A stretch of DNA of 64,000 nt from Sneathiella sp. HT1-7 (GTDB lineage Bacteria; Pseudomonadota; Alphaproteobacteria; Sneathiellales; Sneathiellaceae). This document shows, in pieces, positions 35,445 through 44,771 of this stretch. Made by a program: the position numbers and the translations under genes. Positions within the stretch are counted from its first letter, which is position 1; each line of letters begins with the position of its first letter. The notes under the pieces were generated by a model that searched no databases, was not told the DNA's origin, and saw only the letters and a list, made by a program, of their open reading frames with translations. The stretch covers positions 1 to 64,000 of the forward strand of contig NZ_JAJFZN010000001.1 in assembly GCF_020731145.1 (NCBI RefSeq). Direction: 5' to 3'.

Positions 35445-37100
35445 ATGTATAAATATTCTGAACAGGATCACCAGCTCCTGCTGGAGCGCGTGTCCCAATT
35501 CCGTGGGCAGGTTGACCGCCGCCTTAAAGGCGAGCTGTCGGAAGAAGAATTCAAGCATCAAAGGCTACGGAATGGCCTCTACTTACAACTCCATGCCTAT
35601 ATGCTTCGGGTCGCCATCCCTTATGGTCTGCTGTCATCGGAACAGATGCGCACCCTCGCGCACATAGCCCGAAAGTATGATAAGGGTTACGGTCATTTCA
35701 GCACACGTCAAAATATCCAGTATAACTGGCCGAAGTTAGAAGATGTGCCGGATATTCTAGATGACCTAGCAAAGGTCGAGATGCACGCCATCCAGACCAG
35801 CGGTAACTGCATTCGCAACACAACATCCGATCCACTTGCCGGCGTCGCCCGCGATGAGATTGAAGATCCTCGCCCCTATTGCGAACTGATACGGCAATGG
35901 TCGACCTTCCATCCCGAGTTTAATTTCCTGCCACGTAAATTTAAAATCGCGGTGAGCGGCGCCACCCACGATCGGGCGGCAGTTGCCGTACATGATATTG
36001 GCCTTCGTCTGGTAAAAAGCGAAACATCAGAGGAGACCGGGTTTGAAGTCTATGTCGGAGGTGGGCTTGGCCGAACACCGATGCTCGGCAAGATCATTCG
36101 AAAATATCTTCCGAAGCAGGACATGCTCACCTATCTAGAGGCGATCTTGCGGGTTTATAATATGCTCGGTCGGCGCGATAATATTTACAAAGCACGCATC
36201 AAGATCCTTGTCCATGAAACAGGCGAAGAAAGATTCCGTGAGCTTGTCGAAACTGAGTGGGAGAAAATTAAGGCTGGCGGCCTTTTCCTGAGGGATGAGG
36301 ATTTTAATTGGGTCAAAGGGTTCTTTAACGATCCGGTATATGAATCTCTGCCCGATAGTGATGCAGACTTTGAGAATCTTATGCTCAGCAATGCGGAGTT
36401 CGCCCGCTGGGTCGATAAGAATATCGAGCTACACAAACAATCCGGCTATCGCATTGTTTACCTGTCCCTTAAAACTGCGCATCAACCACCGGGCGATGTG
36501 ACGGCCGATCAGATGGATGCGATTGCCGACCTTGCGGACAAATACAGCCTCGGCCATATTCGCACGACGCATCGGCAAAATCTGGTTCTTTCGGATGTGC
36601 CGCTAAAGGACTTACCGGCCCTTTGGGAAGAGTTGAAGGCGCTTGATCTTGCAACGCCCAACTACAACCATGTGACCGATATCATCTCCTGCCCCGGGCT
36701 GGATTACTGCGCGCTTGCAACGGCCCGCTCAATTCCAATTTCGCAGGCAATTACGGCGCGGTTTGATGACTATGACTTCATCAATGATCTTGGCGATGTT
36801 AGCATCAATATTTCCGGCTGCATCAACGCCTGCGGGCATCATCATGTTGCCAATATCGGCATCCTCGGCGTCAACAAGAAGGGGACGGAAGTCTATCAGT
36901 TGACCCTCGGCGGCAGCGCCCGTGAGGATGCGGCCATCGGCAAAATCATTGGCCCCGCGTTTGAGGCAGACGAGATTGTGGACGCCGTTGGTAAGGTTCT
37001 TGCGGTCTACCTTGAAAGCCGAGAGGAGCCTGAGGAGACTTTCCTTATGACATACCGGCGGCTCGGCCAGGCCCCTTTTAAGGAGCGGCTCTATGGATAA
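35445..37100 (+). CDS. cysI: Nitrite/sulfite reductase, ferredoxin-type (CysI-like)
   Basis: Siroheme- and [4Fe-4S]-containing enzyme reducing sulfite to sulfide with six electrons. Two ferredoxin-like half domains are present. The cluster cysteines occur in SCPGLDYCALATARS (C-x5-C) and SGCINACGHHH (C-x3-C). An N-terminal segment KYDKGYGHFSTRQNIQYNW and a mid-protein IRTTHRQNLVLSDV are the typical substrate and siroheme-contact regions. Length 551 residues, lacking any flavoprotein partner nearby, so ferredoxin is the likely donor. Surrounding cysH, DUF2849 and DUF934 support sulfite rather than nitrite as substrate. Confidence 0.93.
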   Translation: MYKYSEQDHQLLLERVSQFRGQVDRRLKGELSEEEFKHQRLRNGLYLQLHAYMLRVAIPYGLLSSEQMRTLAHIARKYDKGYGHFSTRQNIQYNWPKLEDVPDILDDLAKVEMHAIQTSGNCIRNTTSDPLAGVARDEIEDPRPYCELIRQWSTFHPEFNFLPRKFKIAVSGATHDRAAVAVHDIGLRLVKSETSEETGFEVYVGGGLGRTPMLGKIIRKYLPKQDMLTYLEAILRVYNMLGRRDNIYKARIKILVHETGEERFRELVETEWEKIKAGGLFLRDEDFNWVKGFFNDPVYESLPDSDADFENLMLSNAEFARWVDKNIELHKQSGYRIVYLSLKTAHQPPGDVTADQMDAIADLADKYSLGHIRTTHRQNLVLSDVPLKDLPALWEELKALDLATPNYNHVTDIISCPGLDYCALATARSIPISQAITARFDDYDFINDLGDVSINISGCINACGHHHVANIGILGVNKKGTEVYQLTLGGSAREDAAIGKIIGPAFEADEIVDAVGKVLAVYLESREEPEETFLMTYRRLGQAPFKERLYG

Positions 37101-37587
37101 CTATATCAAAGACCGCAAGGTTGACAGCGATGAGTGGATGCCCTTCACCGGTCTCGAGGATGGCGACTCCCTTCCGACCGGGGATATTTATGTCCCGTTG
37201 GAAGAATGGTTGAATGCTCGTGAAACATTGCTCACGCGAAACGGCCGGTTAGGCGTCGCGCTTCGCAACACCGATGATCCGGAAATTATCAAGGACGATT
37301 TGGAGCGGCTTGATTTGGTTGTTCTCGAATTTCCGAAAATGGCGGATGGAAGGGCGTTTACTCAGGCTCGCCTTCTTCGTGAGCGCTATGGGTACAAGGG
37401 GGAAATCCGGGCAACCGGTGATGTTCTTTATGATCAACTGTTCTATATGCAGCGTTGCGGCGTGAACGGTTTTGAGCTACGCGACGATCAGAATGCATCC
37501 CATTCACTGAAGGCATTTGATGAGATGACCGTCACCTATCAACCCGCCTCAGATGAGGAACTTCCCCTCTGGCGCCGCCCGAAATAA
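37093..37587 (+). CDS. DUF934 family protein
   Basis: A 164-residue protein of the family often labelled putative oxidoreductase, conserved beside cysI in Proteobacteria. Typical segments are LEFPKMADGRAFTQARLLRERYGYKGEIRA (in pieces) and YMQRCGVNGFELRDDQ. Its start overlaps the cysI stop by eight bases, indicating translational coupling. No cofactor motif can be named. Role in sulfite reduction is inferred from constant linkage. Confidence 0.9.
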   Translation: MDNYIKDRKVDSDEWMPFTGLEDGDSLPTGDIYVPLEEWLNARETLLTRNGRLGVALRNTDDPEIIKDDLERLDLVVLEFPKMADGRAFTQARLLRERYGYKGEIRATGDVLYDQLFYMQRCGVNGFELRDDQNASHSLKAFDEMTVTYQPASDEELPLWRRPK

Positions 37588-37629
37588 ACGGTTAAGAATA
37601 AGAAGGTCGCACAATGCGGCTTCTTTTGA

Positions 37630-37672
37630 AAGCACCTGGTTCTCGCTCCCCCGCAGCCAGGTGCTTTTTTAT
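37630..37672. terminator. Terminator of the sulfur operon, overlapping the YHS gene stop
   Basis: AAGCACCTGG (37630-37639) pairs with CCAGGTGCTT (37657-37666), followed by a run of T. A smaller hairpin precedes it (AAGAAG...CTTCTT, about 37599-37625). The T run includes two bases of the minus-strand YHS stop codon (37669-37671). Confidence 0.8.
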
Positions 37673-38145
37673 TTCAAATCCTTGGCAATGACTGGCCAGT
37701 TGGCTTCCGCCAGCTTGATATTGCCGGGAATATCTTCTTCCCAAGTGCTCTGAACACCCTTGGAATAGTTGAGGTAAAGCTTATTGTCTACAATCTTCCA
37801 TGCCTCAGGTACCGTTGAAGCGGTATAGCCCTGACTGACGGCCCAGGCACAGTATCCACCATATTGGGGAGCGTATTTTTCAGGGTTGGCTTCGAACATT
37901 TTCTTATGCTCGTTGCTTACGAAATACCAATCAGCACCTTTCCATTCAACGCTATGGTCCTTGCTACCTTCAACAGGCTTTCCGTCGGTGAAATAGGCAA
38001 CAACGTCATAGCCTTCAACAGCTGTTCCAAAAATTGTGCTGTAGTAAAGCTTTTCTGCGGAAGCTGTCTGGACAGTTGAGAAAGAGAGAATTGCGACAAA
38101 CAACGCAATCGCCACAGTTTGCAGTTTGATCAACCGAGTCATCAT
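37669..38145 (-). CDS. Exported YHS domain-containing protein
   Basis: A 158-residue protein with a clear signal peptide (residues 1-30, cleavage after TASA) and a YHS-like domain: VEGYDVVAYFTDGKPVEGS, YFVSNEHKKMFEANPEKYAPQYGGYCAWAVSQG. The family is linked to metal (copper or heme) handling in the periplasm; the exact role is unknown. A GGAGG ribosome site precedes the ATG at nine bases. Stands alone between the sulfur operon terminator and a rhomboid gene. Confidence 0.85.
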   Translation of the reverse strand: MMTRLIKLQTVAIALFVAILSFSTVQTASAEKLYYSTIFGTAVEGYDVVAYFTDGKPVEGSKDHSVEWKGADWYFVSNEHKKMFEANPEKYAPQYGGYCAWAVSQGYTASTVPEAWKIVDNKLYLNYSKGVQSTWEEDIPGNIKLAEANWPVIAKDLK

Positions 38146-38250
38146 CTTGATATTCCTCCCTTAAATGAAAGAAAAGGACTTCCTAGCCTCACCAAGATAA
38201 TTATTTCTCACTCTATCGCCAGCCACTTTCAATAACAATGGCGTGAACAG

Positions 38251-38913
38251 CTAAGAGGAAGATACTCGTTTTCTTGAGTATATAACGGCAATGACCAGTC
38301 CAACGGCAAAACCGACGAGGTGAGCAACCCAGGCTATTCCCACCCCCGGACCGACCAGAAGCGTGCCAAGTGGTGTTGCGCCGATCACTAAATTTATGCC
38401 AAGCAGTACGGCAATCAGAGTCACAACGCCCCTTAGACGGTAGCGGGGCAAAAGGACAATCATCGTCGCCCCCATCGCGCCGAATACAGCCCCGGAGGCG
38501 CCGTAAAGAGTGATATTCACGTTTGGCTCGGCAATCAAATATTCAACAAACGCCCCGAACCAACCCGACAGGAAATACAGGATCAGAAAGCGAATTGCGC
38601 CGAACCGGCGCTCTGTCATAGTCCCGAAGGCCAGCAGCATCCCGGCGTTAAGGACCATATGGCTCCAGTCATTGTGAAGAAACATATGGCTGTTGAGCGT
38701 GATAAAAATATGTAAAAACCCGCTCAAGGAGCGCTGCTCAAGGAGGACGGAAACAATCGCCGGCCGGAAAGAAAAGTTACTATAGACCCAGTTCAATGTC
38801 TCAGGCGTCGTGATCGTAAGTAGCAGATGCACGCCAATAATGGCGGCAACCATATACATCGTCGCAGGTGGCACATTGAAGACCGGCTCCCGGCCCTGGT
38901 ATTCATTTGTCAC
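38251..38913 (-). CDS. Rhomboid family intramembrane serine protease
   Basis: A six-helix membrane protease of 220 residues. The catalytic serine S140 sits in GASG (138-141) and the catalytic histidine H198 in AHLVGF. The HNDWSHMVLNAGML segment after the first loop is the rhomboid HxxxN-type motif. The substrate is unknown. Its start lies 20 bases from the glutathione transferase stop, so the two are probably co-transcribed. Confidence 0.92.
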   Translation of the reverse strand: MTNEYQGREPVFNVPPATMYMVAAIIGVHLLLTITTPETLNWVYSNFSFRPAIVSVLLEQRSLSGFLHIFITLNSHMFLHNDWSHMVLNAGMLLAFGTMTERRFGAIRFLILYFLSGWFGAFVEYLIAEPNVNITLYGASGAVFGAMGATMIVLLPRYRLRGVVTLIAVLLGINLVIGATPLGTLLVGPGVGIAWVAHLVGFAVGLVIAVIYSRKRVSSS

Positions 38914-38933
38914 GCAGATATTGTCCGGTTAAA

Positions 38934-39569
38934 TCAATCAGCAGCCGGACCATAAGAGTAATGCCCGCCTTTTTCAAGCGCGCGCGTATATGCCGGACGG
39001 GCCTGAATACGCTCAACAAAGGCGGCAAGCGCCGGATACGCACTCAGGATACCGCGCGCACGAGCCGCCTCGAGAGGAAAGGACATCATGATATCTGCGC
39101 CGGTAAGATCGGAACCGACAAAATATTCCCGGCCCGTCATCTCGTTATTCATGAAGAAAAAATGATTTTCCGTCTCGCTATCAATCCTCGGCATCAGCGG
39201 TGCCGCCGCATCGCCAAGACGACTTGTATAAAGCCGAAGGAGGAGTGGCAGCATTGCGGAGCCTTCTGCATAATGTAGCCACTCTGAATATGCTTCGTGC
39301 TCAGCACTGCCAGGTTCTGGCGCAAATTTCCCTGCACCATATGTCCGGATCAGATAATCAGTTATTGCTCCGGATTCATGAAGCCGAAGCTCCCCATCCA
39401 CCAGTACGGGAGATTTACCAAGCGGATGGATTTCCTTCAGTTCGTCTGGTGCAAGTCTGGTGGTTGCGTCACGTTCATAGCGCACCACCTCATAATCGAC
39501 ACCAAGCTCTTCCAGAAGCCACAATATCCGTTGAGAGCGGGAGTCGTTGAGATGGTGAACTGTAATCAT
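38934..39569 (-). CDS. Glutathione S-transferase family protein
   Basis: A cytosolic 211-residue transferase. The N-terminal thioredoxin-fold domain (ITVHHLNDSRSQRILWLLEELG) carries the glutathione site HPLGKSPVLVDGE and HESGAITDYL; a C-terminal all-helical domain binds the hydrophobic substrate. Ser in NDSRSQR probably activates glutathione, as in bacterial beta/theta-like classes. It lies 49 bases after the CoA-transferase stop and may be part of the catabolic transcript. Confidence 0.9.
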   Translation of the reverse strand: MITVHHLNDSRSQRILWLLEELGVDYEVVRYERDATTRLAPDELKEIHPLGKSPVLVDGELRLHESGAITDYLIRTYGAGKFAPEPGSAEHEAYSEWLHYAEGSAMLPLLLRLYTSRLGDAAAPLMPRIDSETENHFFFMNNEMTGREYFVGSDLTGADIMMSFPLEAARARGILSAYPALAAFVERIQARPAYTRALEKGGHYSYGPAAD

Positions 39570-39618
39570 GATCAGCTATCCTTTTTTAATCAGTAATCAG
39601 GTCCGCCCAAGACAGGCT

Positions 39619-40827
39619 TCAGGCATCTTTTGGAGCTATAATCTTAGCGATATCGTCATCAGCATACCCGAGTTCACGCAAGATTTCCTCCGTATGTTGC
39701 CCCACCTCTCCAGGCGGCGATACGGCATTTTGCGGGCTATCTTCATTTGCAATAAAGGGGGCGCCAACTAATCGCAATGCTTTATCAAATCCCCTCACAT
39801 CTTTTGCTTCGACCACAATACCGCGATGTTCCAATTGCGGATCGGATGTGGCCTCTGCCAAGGTCCGGACCGCTTGCACGACAACGCCAGCCTCACTCAT
39901 AATCTTGATCCAGTCTGCCGTCGTCTTGGTCTTCATTGACTGGCCGACAATCTCCAGCCCCTCGCGCAGATGCGCCTGCCGCGCCTCATAGGTCGCAAAG
40001 CGCGGATCTTCTAGCAAATGTTCCAATCCCGCAGCCTTCAGCATTGCAATATTATGGGCTGGCGTAATCGTGGCAATTAGAACTATTCCGTCCAGTGTCT
40101 CGAACACCCCGGCAGTGGGCTGACGCGTCGGAGATTCGTTGCCTATCAGCGGAGGGACATTGCCGCGCACCATAAAGTCAGCCATTTGCGCCGCAGCCAA
40201 CATAAGGGCACTATCGTACATCGCAACATCTACATATTGCCCCTTACCTGTCTTTTCACGACGGTAGAGCGCGGATGAGATCGCAAACGCGGCATTCATT
40301 CCAGTGAACATATCGATCACCATGATGCCAATACGCATCGGACCTGACTCCTCACTGCCGTTTAGGGTAAACAGGCCGGATGCCGCCTGAATGGCAGAAT
40401 CATAAGCCTTGTCACCACTCCGCGGACCTTTCTGGCCATATCCGCTGATTGAACAATAAACGATCTCGGGTTTGCGTTGTTTCACACTCTCGTAATCGAT
40501 CCCCAGTTTCTTTGCTACGCCGGGCCGAAAATTCTCAACGACGACATCGGCATCATCAATCAGGCGATAGACAATTTTCCGCCCCTCTTCCGACTTCAAG
40601 TCAATGGCAAGACTGCGCTTGCCAAGATTAACCGTCAGAAATGCAGGTGACAGGCGTTTAGCGACCATCTCCGCATCCGTGAGCGTAGTCCGAAGCTGAT
40701 CGCCTTTTACCGGAGCCTCAATCTTGATGACATCCGCCCCCAGAAGAGAAAACATCTGCGTACTGATCGGACCTGCCAATACTTGCGTAAAATCTACGAC
40801 TTTAAGACCTTCATATGCCTTCATCAT
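39619..40827 (-). CDS. CaiB/BaiF family (class III) CoA-transferase
   Basis: Moves CoA between a CoA-thioester and a free acid through an aspartyl intermediate. Family motifs LAGPISTQMFSLLGADVIKIE, VNLGKRSLAIDL and VVENFRPG are present. The catalytic Asp is D172 in IDMFTGM. Length 402 residues. Its ATG overlaps the stop of the ADP-forming CoA ligase by four bases (ATGA), so the two enzymes are coupled and likely act on related acids of the Atu-type pathway. The true substrate is unknown. Confidence 0.9.
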   Translation of the reverse strand: MMKAYEGLKVVDFTQVLAGPISTQMFSLLGADVIKIEAPVKGDQLRTTLTDAEMVAKRLSPAFLTVNLGKRSLAIDLKSEEGRKIVYRLIDDADVVVENFRPGVAKKLGIDYESVKQRKPEIVYCSISGYGQKGPRSGDKAYDSAIQAASGLFTLNGSEESGPMRIGIMVIDMFTGMNAAFAISSALYRREKTGKGQYVDVAMYDSALMLAAAQMADFMVRGNVPPLIGNESPTRQPTAGVFETLDGIVLIATITPAHNIAMLKAAGLEHLLEDPRFATYEARQAHLREGLEIVGQSMKTKTTADWIKIMSEAGVVVQAVRTLAEATSDPQLEHRGIVVEAKDVRGFDKALRLVGAPFIANEDSPQNAVSPPGEVGQHTEEILRELGYADDDIAKIIAPKDA

Positions 40828-42920
40828 GCATCTCCCTTGGGAACGATCAGCGCATCAACTGCAACGGCCCCTTCAGGAAGAACAATAAACGGATTGACAT
40901 CGATAGTTTCGATTTTGTCAGCATTGTCCGCCGCATAGACGGAGAGTTTGGAGAGGGCCTCCGCCAGCGCCTTCAGATCAGATGGCGGTGCACCCCGCAC
41001 CCCATCCAGCATGGCGCGCCCTTGAATTTCATCGATCATTCGATATGCTTCATCCACTCCAAAAGGCGCAAGACGGAATGTCACGTCTTTAAGAACCTCA
41101 ACAAAGACACCGCCAAGCCCGAACATAACGGCAGGACCAAAGACCGGGTCGCAAACGACGCCCATCACCGTCTCGACACCACCGGACACCATTTCCGCGA
41201 CAATAACGCCGTCAATTTTCGCATCCGGCTTCGCTTTTTTCGCGCGTTCAATAAGCGTTGCATACCCTTCCGCCACTTCTTGTTCGGAGTTGAGCTTGAG
41301 AAGCACTCCGCCAATTTCCGTTTTATGAAGGATATCTGGCGATGCAATTTTCATAACTACAGCGCCGCCGATATTTTTCCATACCTTGACGGCTTCTTCC
41401 GCAGATTGAACCAGTTCTTCACGGGTAACGGGCACGCCGATACTGTTCAGAACTTTCTTCGCTTCATGTTCTGCGATTGGTTCCGTTGGGGCGGGCAACG
41501 TCCCATCGGGCAATGCAGGCGGAGCATCCGGCCGACCGCGCTTGTATATCTCCCCGAAATAGGTAAGCGCTGCCATGGCCCTCACAGTAAGGGACGGATC
41601 TTCGAAGCAAGGGATGTTGAGATTTTCAAATGGCTCAATAATGTCTTGCGGCCCGATCAGACTCATCATCATCATTTCATCGGGATACTTCTTGCGAATA
41701 TTGGAGAAAATATCTCGACAGGCATCACGGGTAAATGGCGATGCCGGCACACCCGCAAGATAGACGATGTGGCTGTCGAAATCGGCCTCCTCAATCGTCA
41801 TCTCAATATTTGCTTCCATCAATTTTGGATCGTTCAAAGCCTGAGCTGTGAAATCGACCGGGTTATTAACCCCGGCAAACGGGATCAACTCTTTCAACTT
41901 CTTTTGCGTCGCCTGTGGAAGCGGAGCGACATCCAAGCCATATTTCACCGAAGCATCCGCCATCTGCACGCCAACACCGCCTGAAATTGTCTGCAAATCG
42001 ATCTTGCGACCTGTTGGATAATTACCAAACTGACAAGCATAGGCAATATCTACAAATTCTTCGGTAGTTTCCGCGCGGTAGACGCCATACTGCTTGAACA
42101 GTGCATCATAAACCGCATCTGCACCAGCAAGCGACGCCGTATGGGACGCCGCAGCCGCCGCACCAGCGTCAGTTTTGCCAACTTTCATAAAGATGACCGG
42201 TTTTTGCGCATCCCGCGCCATTTCAAGCGCCCGACAGACCCGGTCTGCATCCTTCATGCCTTCCGCATAGGCGAGTACAACCTTGACTTCAGGGTTTTGA
42301 GCATAATATTCAATCACTTCGGCAACATCGACATCCGATTCATTGCCTGTAGTCACCCAATAGTTCGACCGAACGCCCCGCAGTTGAGAAACGGCAAAGA
42401 CATGGGCTCCATAAGCACCGCTCTGGCTGACGATGCCAATCGATCCAGGTGGGTGTAGTAAGGCTCCAGGCGCATTACTGAAGGTGCCGTACCAGCCCGC
42501 ACTGATATTGAAAACACCCAGGCAATTGGGGCCAATAATCTTCATCCCGCTTTCTTTTGCAATCCCCGTAATCTCGCGTTGAGCGCGGGCACCATCATCG
42601 CTTTGCTCGGCAAAACCAGAGGTGAACATGACCGCACTTTTAACACCCTGATCCGCACAATCACGCAAGGTTTGAACCGCAACTTTTGCCGCAACGGCAA
42701 TGACCGCACAATCAACTCCCGTCGGGACATCCTTTATGCTGGCATATGCGGGCAAATCCTGAATAGTTTCATAGTTCGGGTTTACCGGATAAATATTGCC
42801 TTTGAAGCCTGCATTCTTCATGGCATTTATTGGCCTGCCTCCAATCCGGGAGGGTGTGTTCGAGGCACCGATAATCGCCACAGATTGCGGCCGCAACATT
42901 GGCTCAAGTGGATGGGTCAT
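40824..42920 (-). CDS. ADP-forming acyl-CoA synthetase (acetate-CoA ligase family)
   Basis: A 698-residue fused alpha-beta enzyme of the NDP-forming acyl-CoA synthetase family. The N-terminal CoA-binding domain has SVAIIGASNTPSRIGGRP and GPNCLGVFN. The succinyl-CoA-ligase-like domain carries the phosphorylated His H260 (ASHTASLAG). The C-terminal ATP-grasp domain includes VVMKIASPDILHKTEIGG. It activates or releases carboxylic acids as CoA-thioesters. Lies between atuA (34 bases) and the CaiB gene (overlap), so its substrate is probably an intermediate or product of branched terpenoid breakdown. Confidence 0.88.
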   Translation of the reverse strand: MTHPLEPMLRPQSVAIIGASNTPSRIGGRPINAMKNAGFKGNIYPVNPNYETIQDLPAYASIKDVPTGVDCAVIAVAAKVAVQTLRDCADQGVKSAVMFTSGFAEQSDDGARAQREITGIAKESGMKIIGPNCLGVFNISAGWYGTFSNAPGALLHPPGSIGIVSQSGAYGAHVFAVSQLRGVRSNYWVTTGNESDVDVAEVIEYYAQNPEVKVVLAYAEGMKDADRVCRALEMARDAQKPVIFMKVGKTDAGAAAAASHTASLAGADAVYDALFKQYGVYRAETTEEFVDIAYACQFGNYPTGRKIDLQTISGGVGVQMADASVKYGLDVAPLPQATQKKLKELIPFAGVNNPVDFTAQALNDPKLMEANIEMTIEEADFDSHIVYLAGVPASPFTRDACRDIFSNIRKKYPDEMMMMSLIGPQDIIEPFENLNIPCFEDPSLTVRAMAALTYFGEIYKRGRPDAPPALPDGTLPAPTEPIAEHEAKKVLNSIGVPVTREELVQSAEEAVKVWKNIGGAVVMKIASPDILHKTEIGGVLLKLNSEQEVAEGYATLIERAKKAKPDAKIDGVIVAEMVSGGVETVMGVVCDPVFGPAVMFGLGGVFVEVLKDVTFRLAPFGVDEAYRMIDEIQGRAMLDGVRGAPPSDLKALAEALSKLSVYAADNADKIETIDVNPFIVLPEGAVAVDALIVPKGDA

Positions 42921-42954
42921 TCTTATTTCCTTTTTTATCCCTCAGTCGAAATTT

Positions 42955-44766
42955 TTACGATTGATTTTCAATCAGGTCGCTCGGTACTTTGATCGGCAAT
43001 GCGAGAAGCTGTTGAGCGTATGTCTTCGCCAGATTATCAAGATGAAGAGTGGTGGTTCCACCGCCTCCCAGACAGTTCGTTAGCAGAAAATTCACCGCAT
43101 TCATACCCGGTAAATCAAACCGCATGACGTCACCCTCAACGACATGCCCGAAGTATTTCTTCACGGTCTTTTCTGTCGCGCTTTGCTTAATCCATGGAAG
43201 ATAATCAGGTTTGCGGGCAATAACACCGACATTAGCATTGTTCCCTTTATCACCGCTCCGCGCGGCGGCCAATGTTATGAGGGGCACTTCAACCAAAACA
43301 TCAGAGGTCGAATTCAAAGTGGCTTCCGGTGCAGAGTGGTGTGATTCCGGGAAACTTGAATACTTCCTCGGAACCATACTTTTATATTTAACCGGTTTAT
43401 CGTTTATGAATACTTTGGGCTGGATACGTGCCTTATCGATCTGGAAGGCGAACTGCGCAACTACCGGCGTGATCTTCGGCCGACCTGCCGCCCCTGCCGA
43501 GCAGCGCCCCGTCGTCATGGATAGACCAACACCCGTCGTCTCCTTAGAGAAAAGTTCGAGCGCCGCGCGTTCATCATGCTTGACTTCTATCTGGGTAACG
43601 ACCTCCCGTGCAACGGCGGCATGGTCGTCCGCATTATTGCCCCAGAGGGTTTGCGAGCCAATGACATGCACTGCCGTGTCACGATAGTCGCCTAAATTTC
43701 GCTCAACAAAAAGACGACGGGTCCGCTTCAGCAAGGCGTTGGCAAAAGCCCGCCCTTTCTCTACTGCATCAAAGCCTGTGATGACAGTCGCGGCCGTCGC
43801 GCGATATCCATCCTTATACGTACCCGAAACTTTATAAGTTGATGTTGGCGCACGGCCTTTGACATTCGCTACATCCAGCCAATCTTTCTTCGTTTCCGTT
43901 AAGGTTACTCCAGAAAAATCACAAATTACATCCGGCATAATATAGGCCTCGGGATCTCCAATCTCATAGAGGATCTGCTCACCCACTGTCAGGCGGGAGA
44001 CAAGGCCACCGGTGCCCTCTGGCTTGGTAATTGCGAAATTCCCGTCCTCCCGGCAGACAGCGATGGGATAGCCCATATCATCCCAGCCACCAACAGTATC
44101 CCGCCAATCGGTAAAATTACCCCCGGTCGCTTGCGCTCCGCATTCGAGAATATGACCAGCGAGACTACCCGAGGCGAGCCTGTCATAATCATCGACGGTC
44201 CAACCGAACTCATGGATTAAGGGCCCCAAGGTAACGGCACTATCAACGCATCGACCTGTGATCACCACATCCGCTCCTTCATCGAGGGCAGCAGCAATCG
44301 GAAAAGCCCCGAGATAGGCATTGGCGCTGATCATCCCGTCCGGCATCGGTACGCCGGAGAACATCTCGGTTATTCCTTCAGAACGAAGGTTTTCAATTTC
44401 CTCCGTCAGATTATCACCCTCCACCGTGCCGATTTTAAGATCGACACCAGCTTCCTCTGCGACTTTAGCGAGCGCAGACGCGCATGCCGCCACATTGACG
44501 CCGCCAGCATTGGCCACGACCTTGATACCGCGCGTCTTGATCTCATGAAGAAGCGGCTTCATGGCGAGATCGACGAAATCCCGCGCATAGCCAAGATCCG
44601 GCGATTTCTGCTTCGCCCGCACGAGGATAGACATGGTGACTTCCGCCAGATAGTCAAAGACGAGGTAATCAAGATTGCCTTTAAGGACGAGTTGGCGCGG
44701 TGCCTCCTGCGAGTCGCCCCAATACCCCGACGCGCCGCCGATGCGAATGGTTTTTGAATTAGTCAT
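42955..44766 (-). CDS. atuA: Acyclic terpene utilisation protein AtuA (DUF1446 + AtuA-like C-terminal domain)
   Basis: Marker protein of the acyclic terpene utilisation pathway. The N-terminal DUF1446 domain covers most of the protein (IRIGGASGYWGDSQEAP, VVANAGGVNV, VVITGRCVDSAV). The C-terminal AtuA-like domain carries the signature ARSGDKGNNANVGVIAR and ends in NCLGGGGTTTLHLDN. In Pseudomonas AtuA is proposed to act on the hydroxylated isohexenylglutaryl-CoA intermediate, but this has not been firmly shown. The ATG at 44766 is used rather than the GTG at 44775, which overlaps the upstream stop. Length 603 residues. Co-transcribed with the hydratase upstream. Confidence 0.88.
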   Translation of the reverse strand: MTNSKTIRIGGASGYWGDSQEAPRQLVLKGNLDYLVFDYLAEVTMSILVRAKQKSPDLGYARDFVDLAMKPLLHEIKTRGIKVVANAGGVNVAACASALAKVAEEAGVDLKIGTVEGDNLTEEIENLRSEGITEMFSGVPMPDGMISANAYLGAFPIAAALDEGADVVITGRCVDSAVTLGPLIHEFGWTVDDYDRLASGSLAGHILECGAQATGGNFTDWRDTVGGWDDMGYPIAVCREDGNFAITKPEGTGGLVSRLTVGEQILYEIGDPEAYIMPDVICDFSGVTLTETKKDWLDVANVKGRAPTSTYKVSGTYKDGYRATAATVITGFDAVEKGRAFANALLKRTRRLFVERNLGDYRDTAVHVIGSQTLWGNNADDHAAVAREVVTQIEVKHDERAALELFSKETTGVGLSMTTGRCSAGAAGRPKITPVVAQFAFQIDKARIQPKVFINDKPVKYKSMVPRKYSSFPESHHSAPEATLNSTSDVLVEVPLITLAAARSGDKGNNANVGVIARKPDYLPWIKQSATEKTVKKYFGHVVEGDVMRFDLPGMNAVNFLLTNCLGGGGTTTLHLDNLAKTYAQQLLALPIKVPSDLIENQS

Positions 44767-44771
44767 ATCAT

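Noticed and set aside
40815-41984. 389-codon open frame opposite the ADP-forming CoA ligase
   Set aside because: Antisense shadow; the ligase on the other strand has complete domains and catalytic His.
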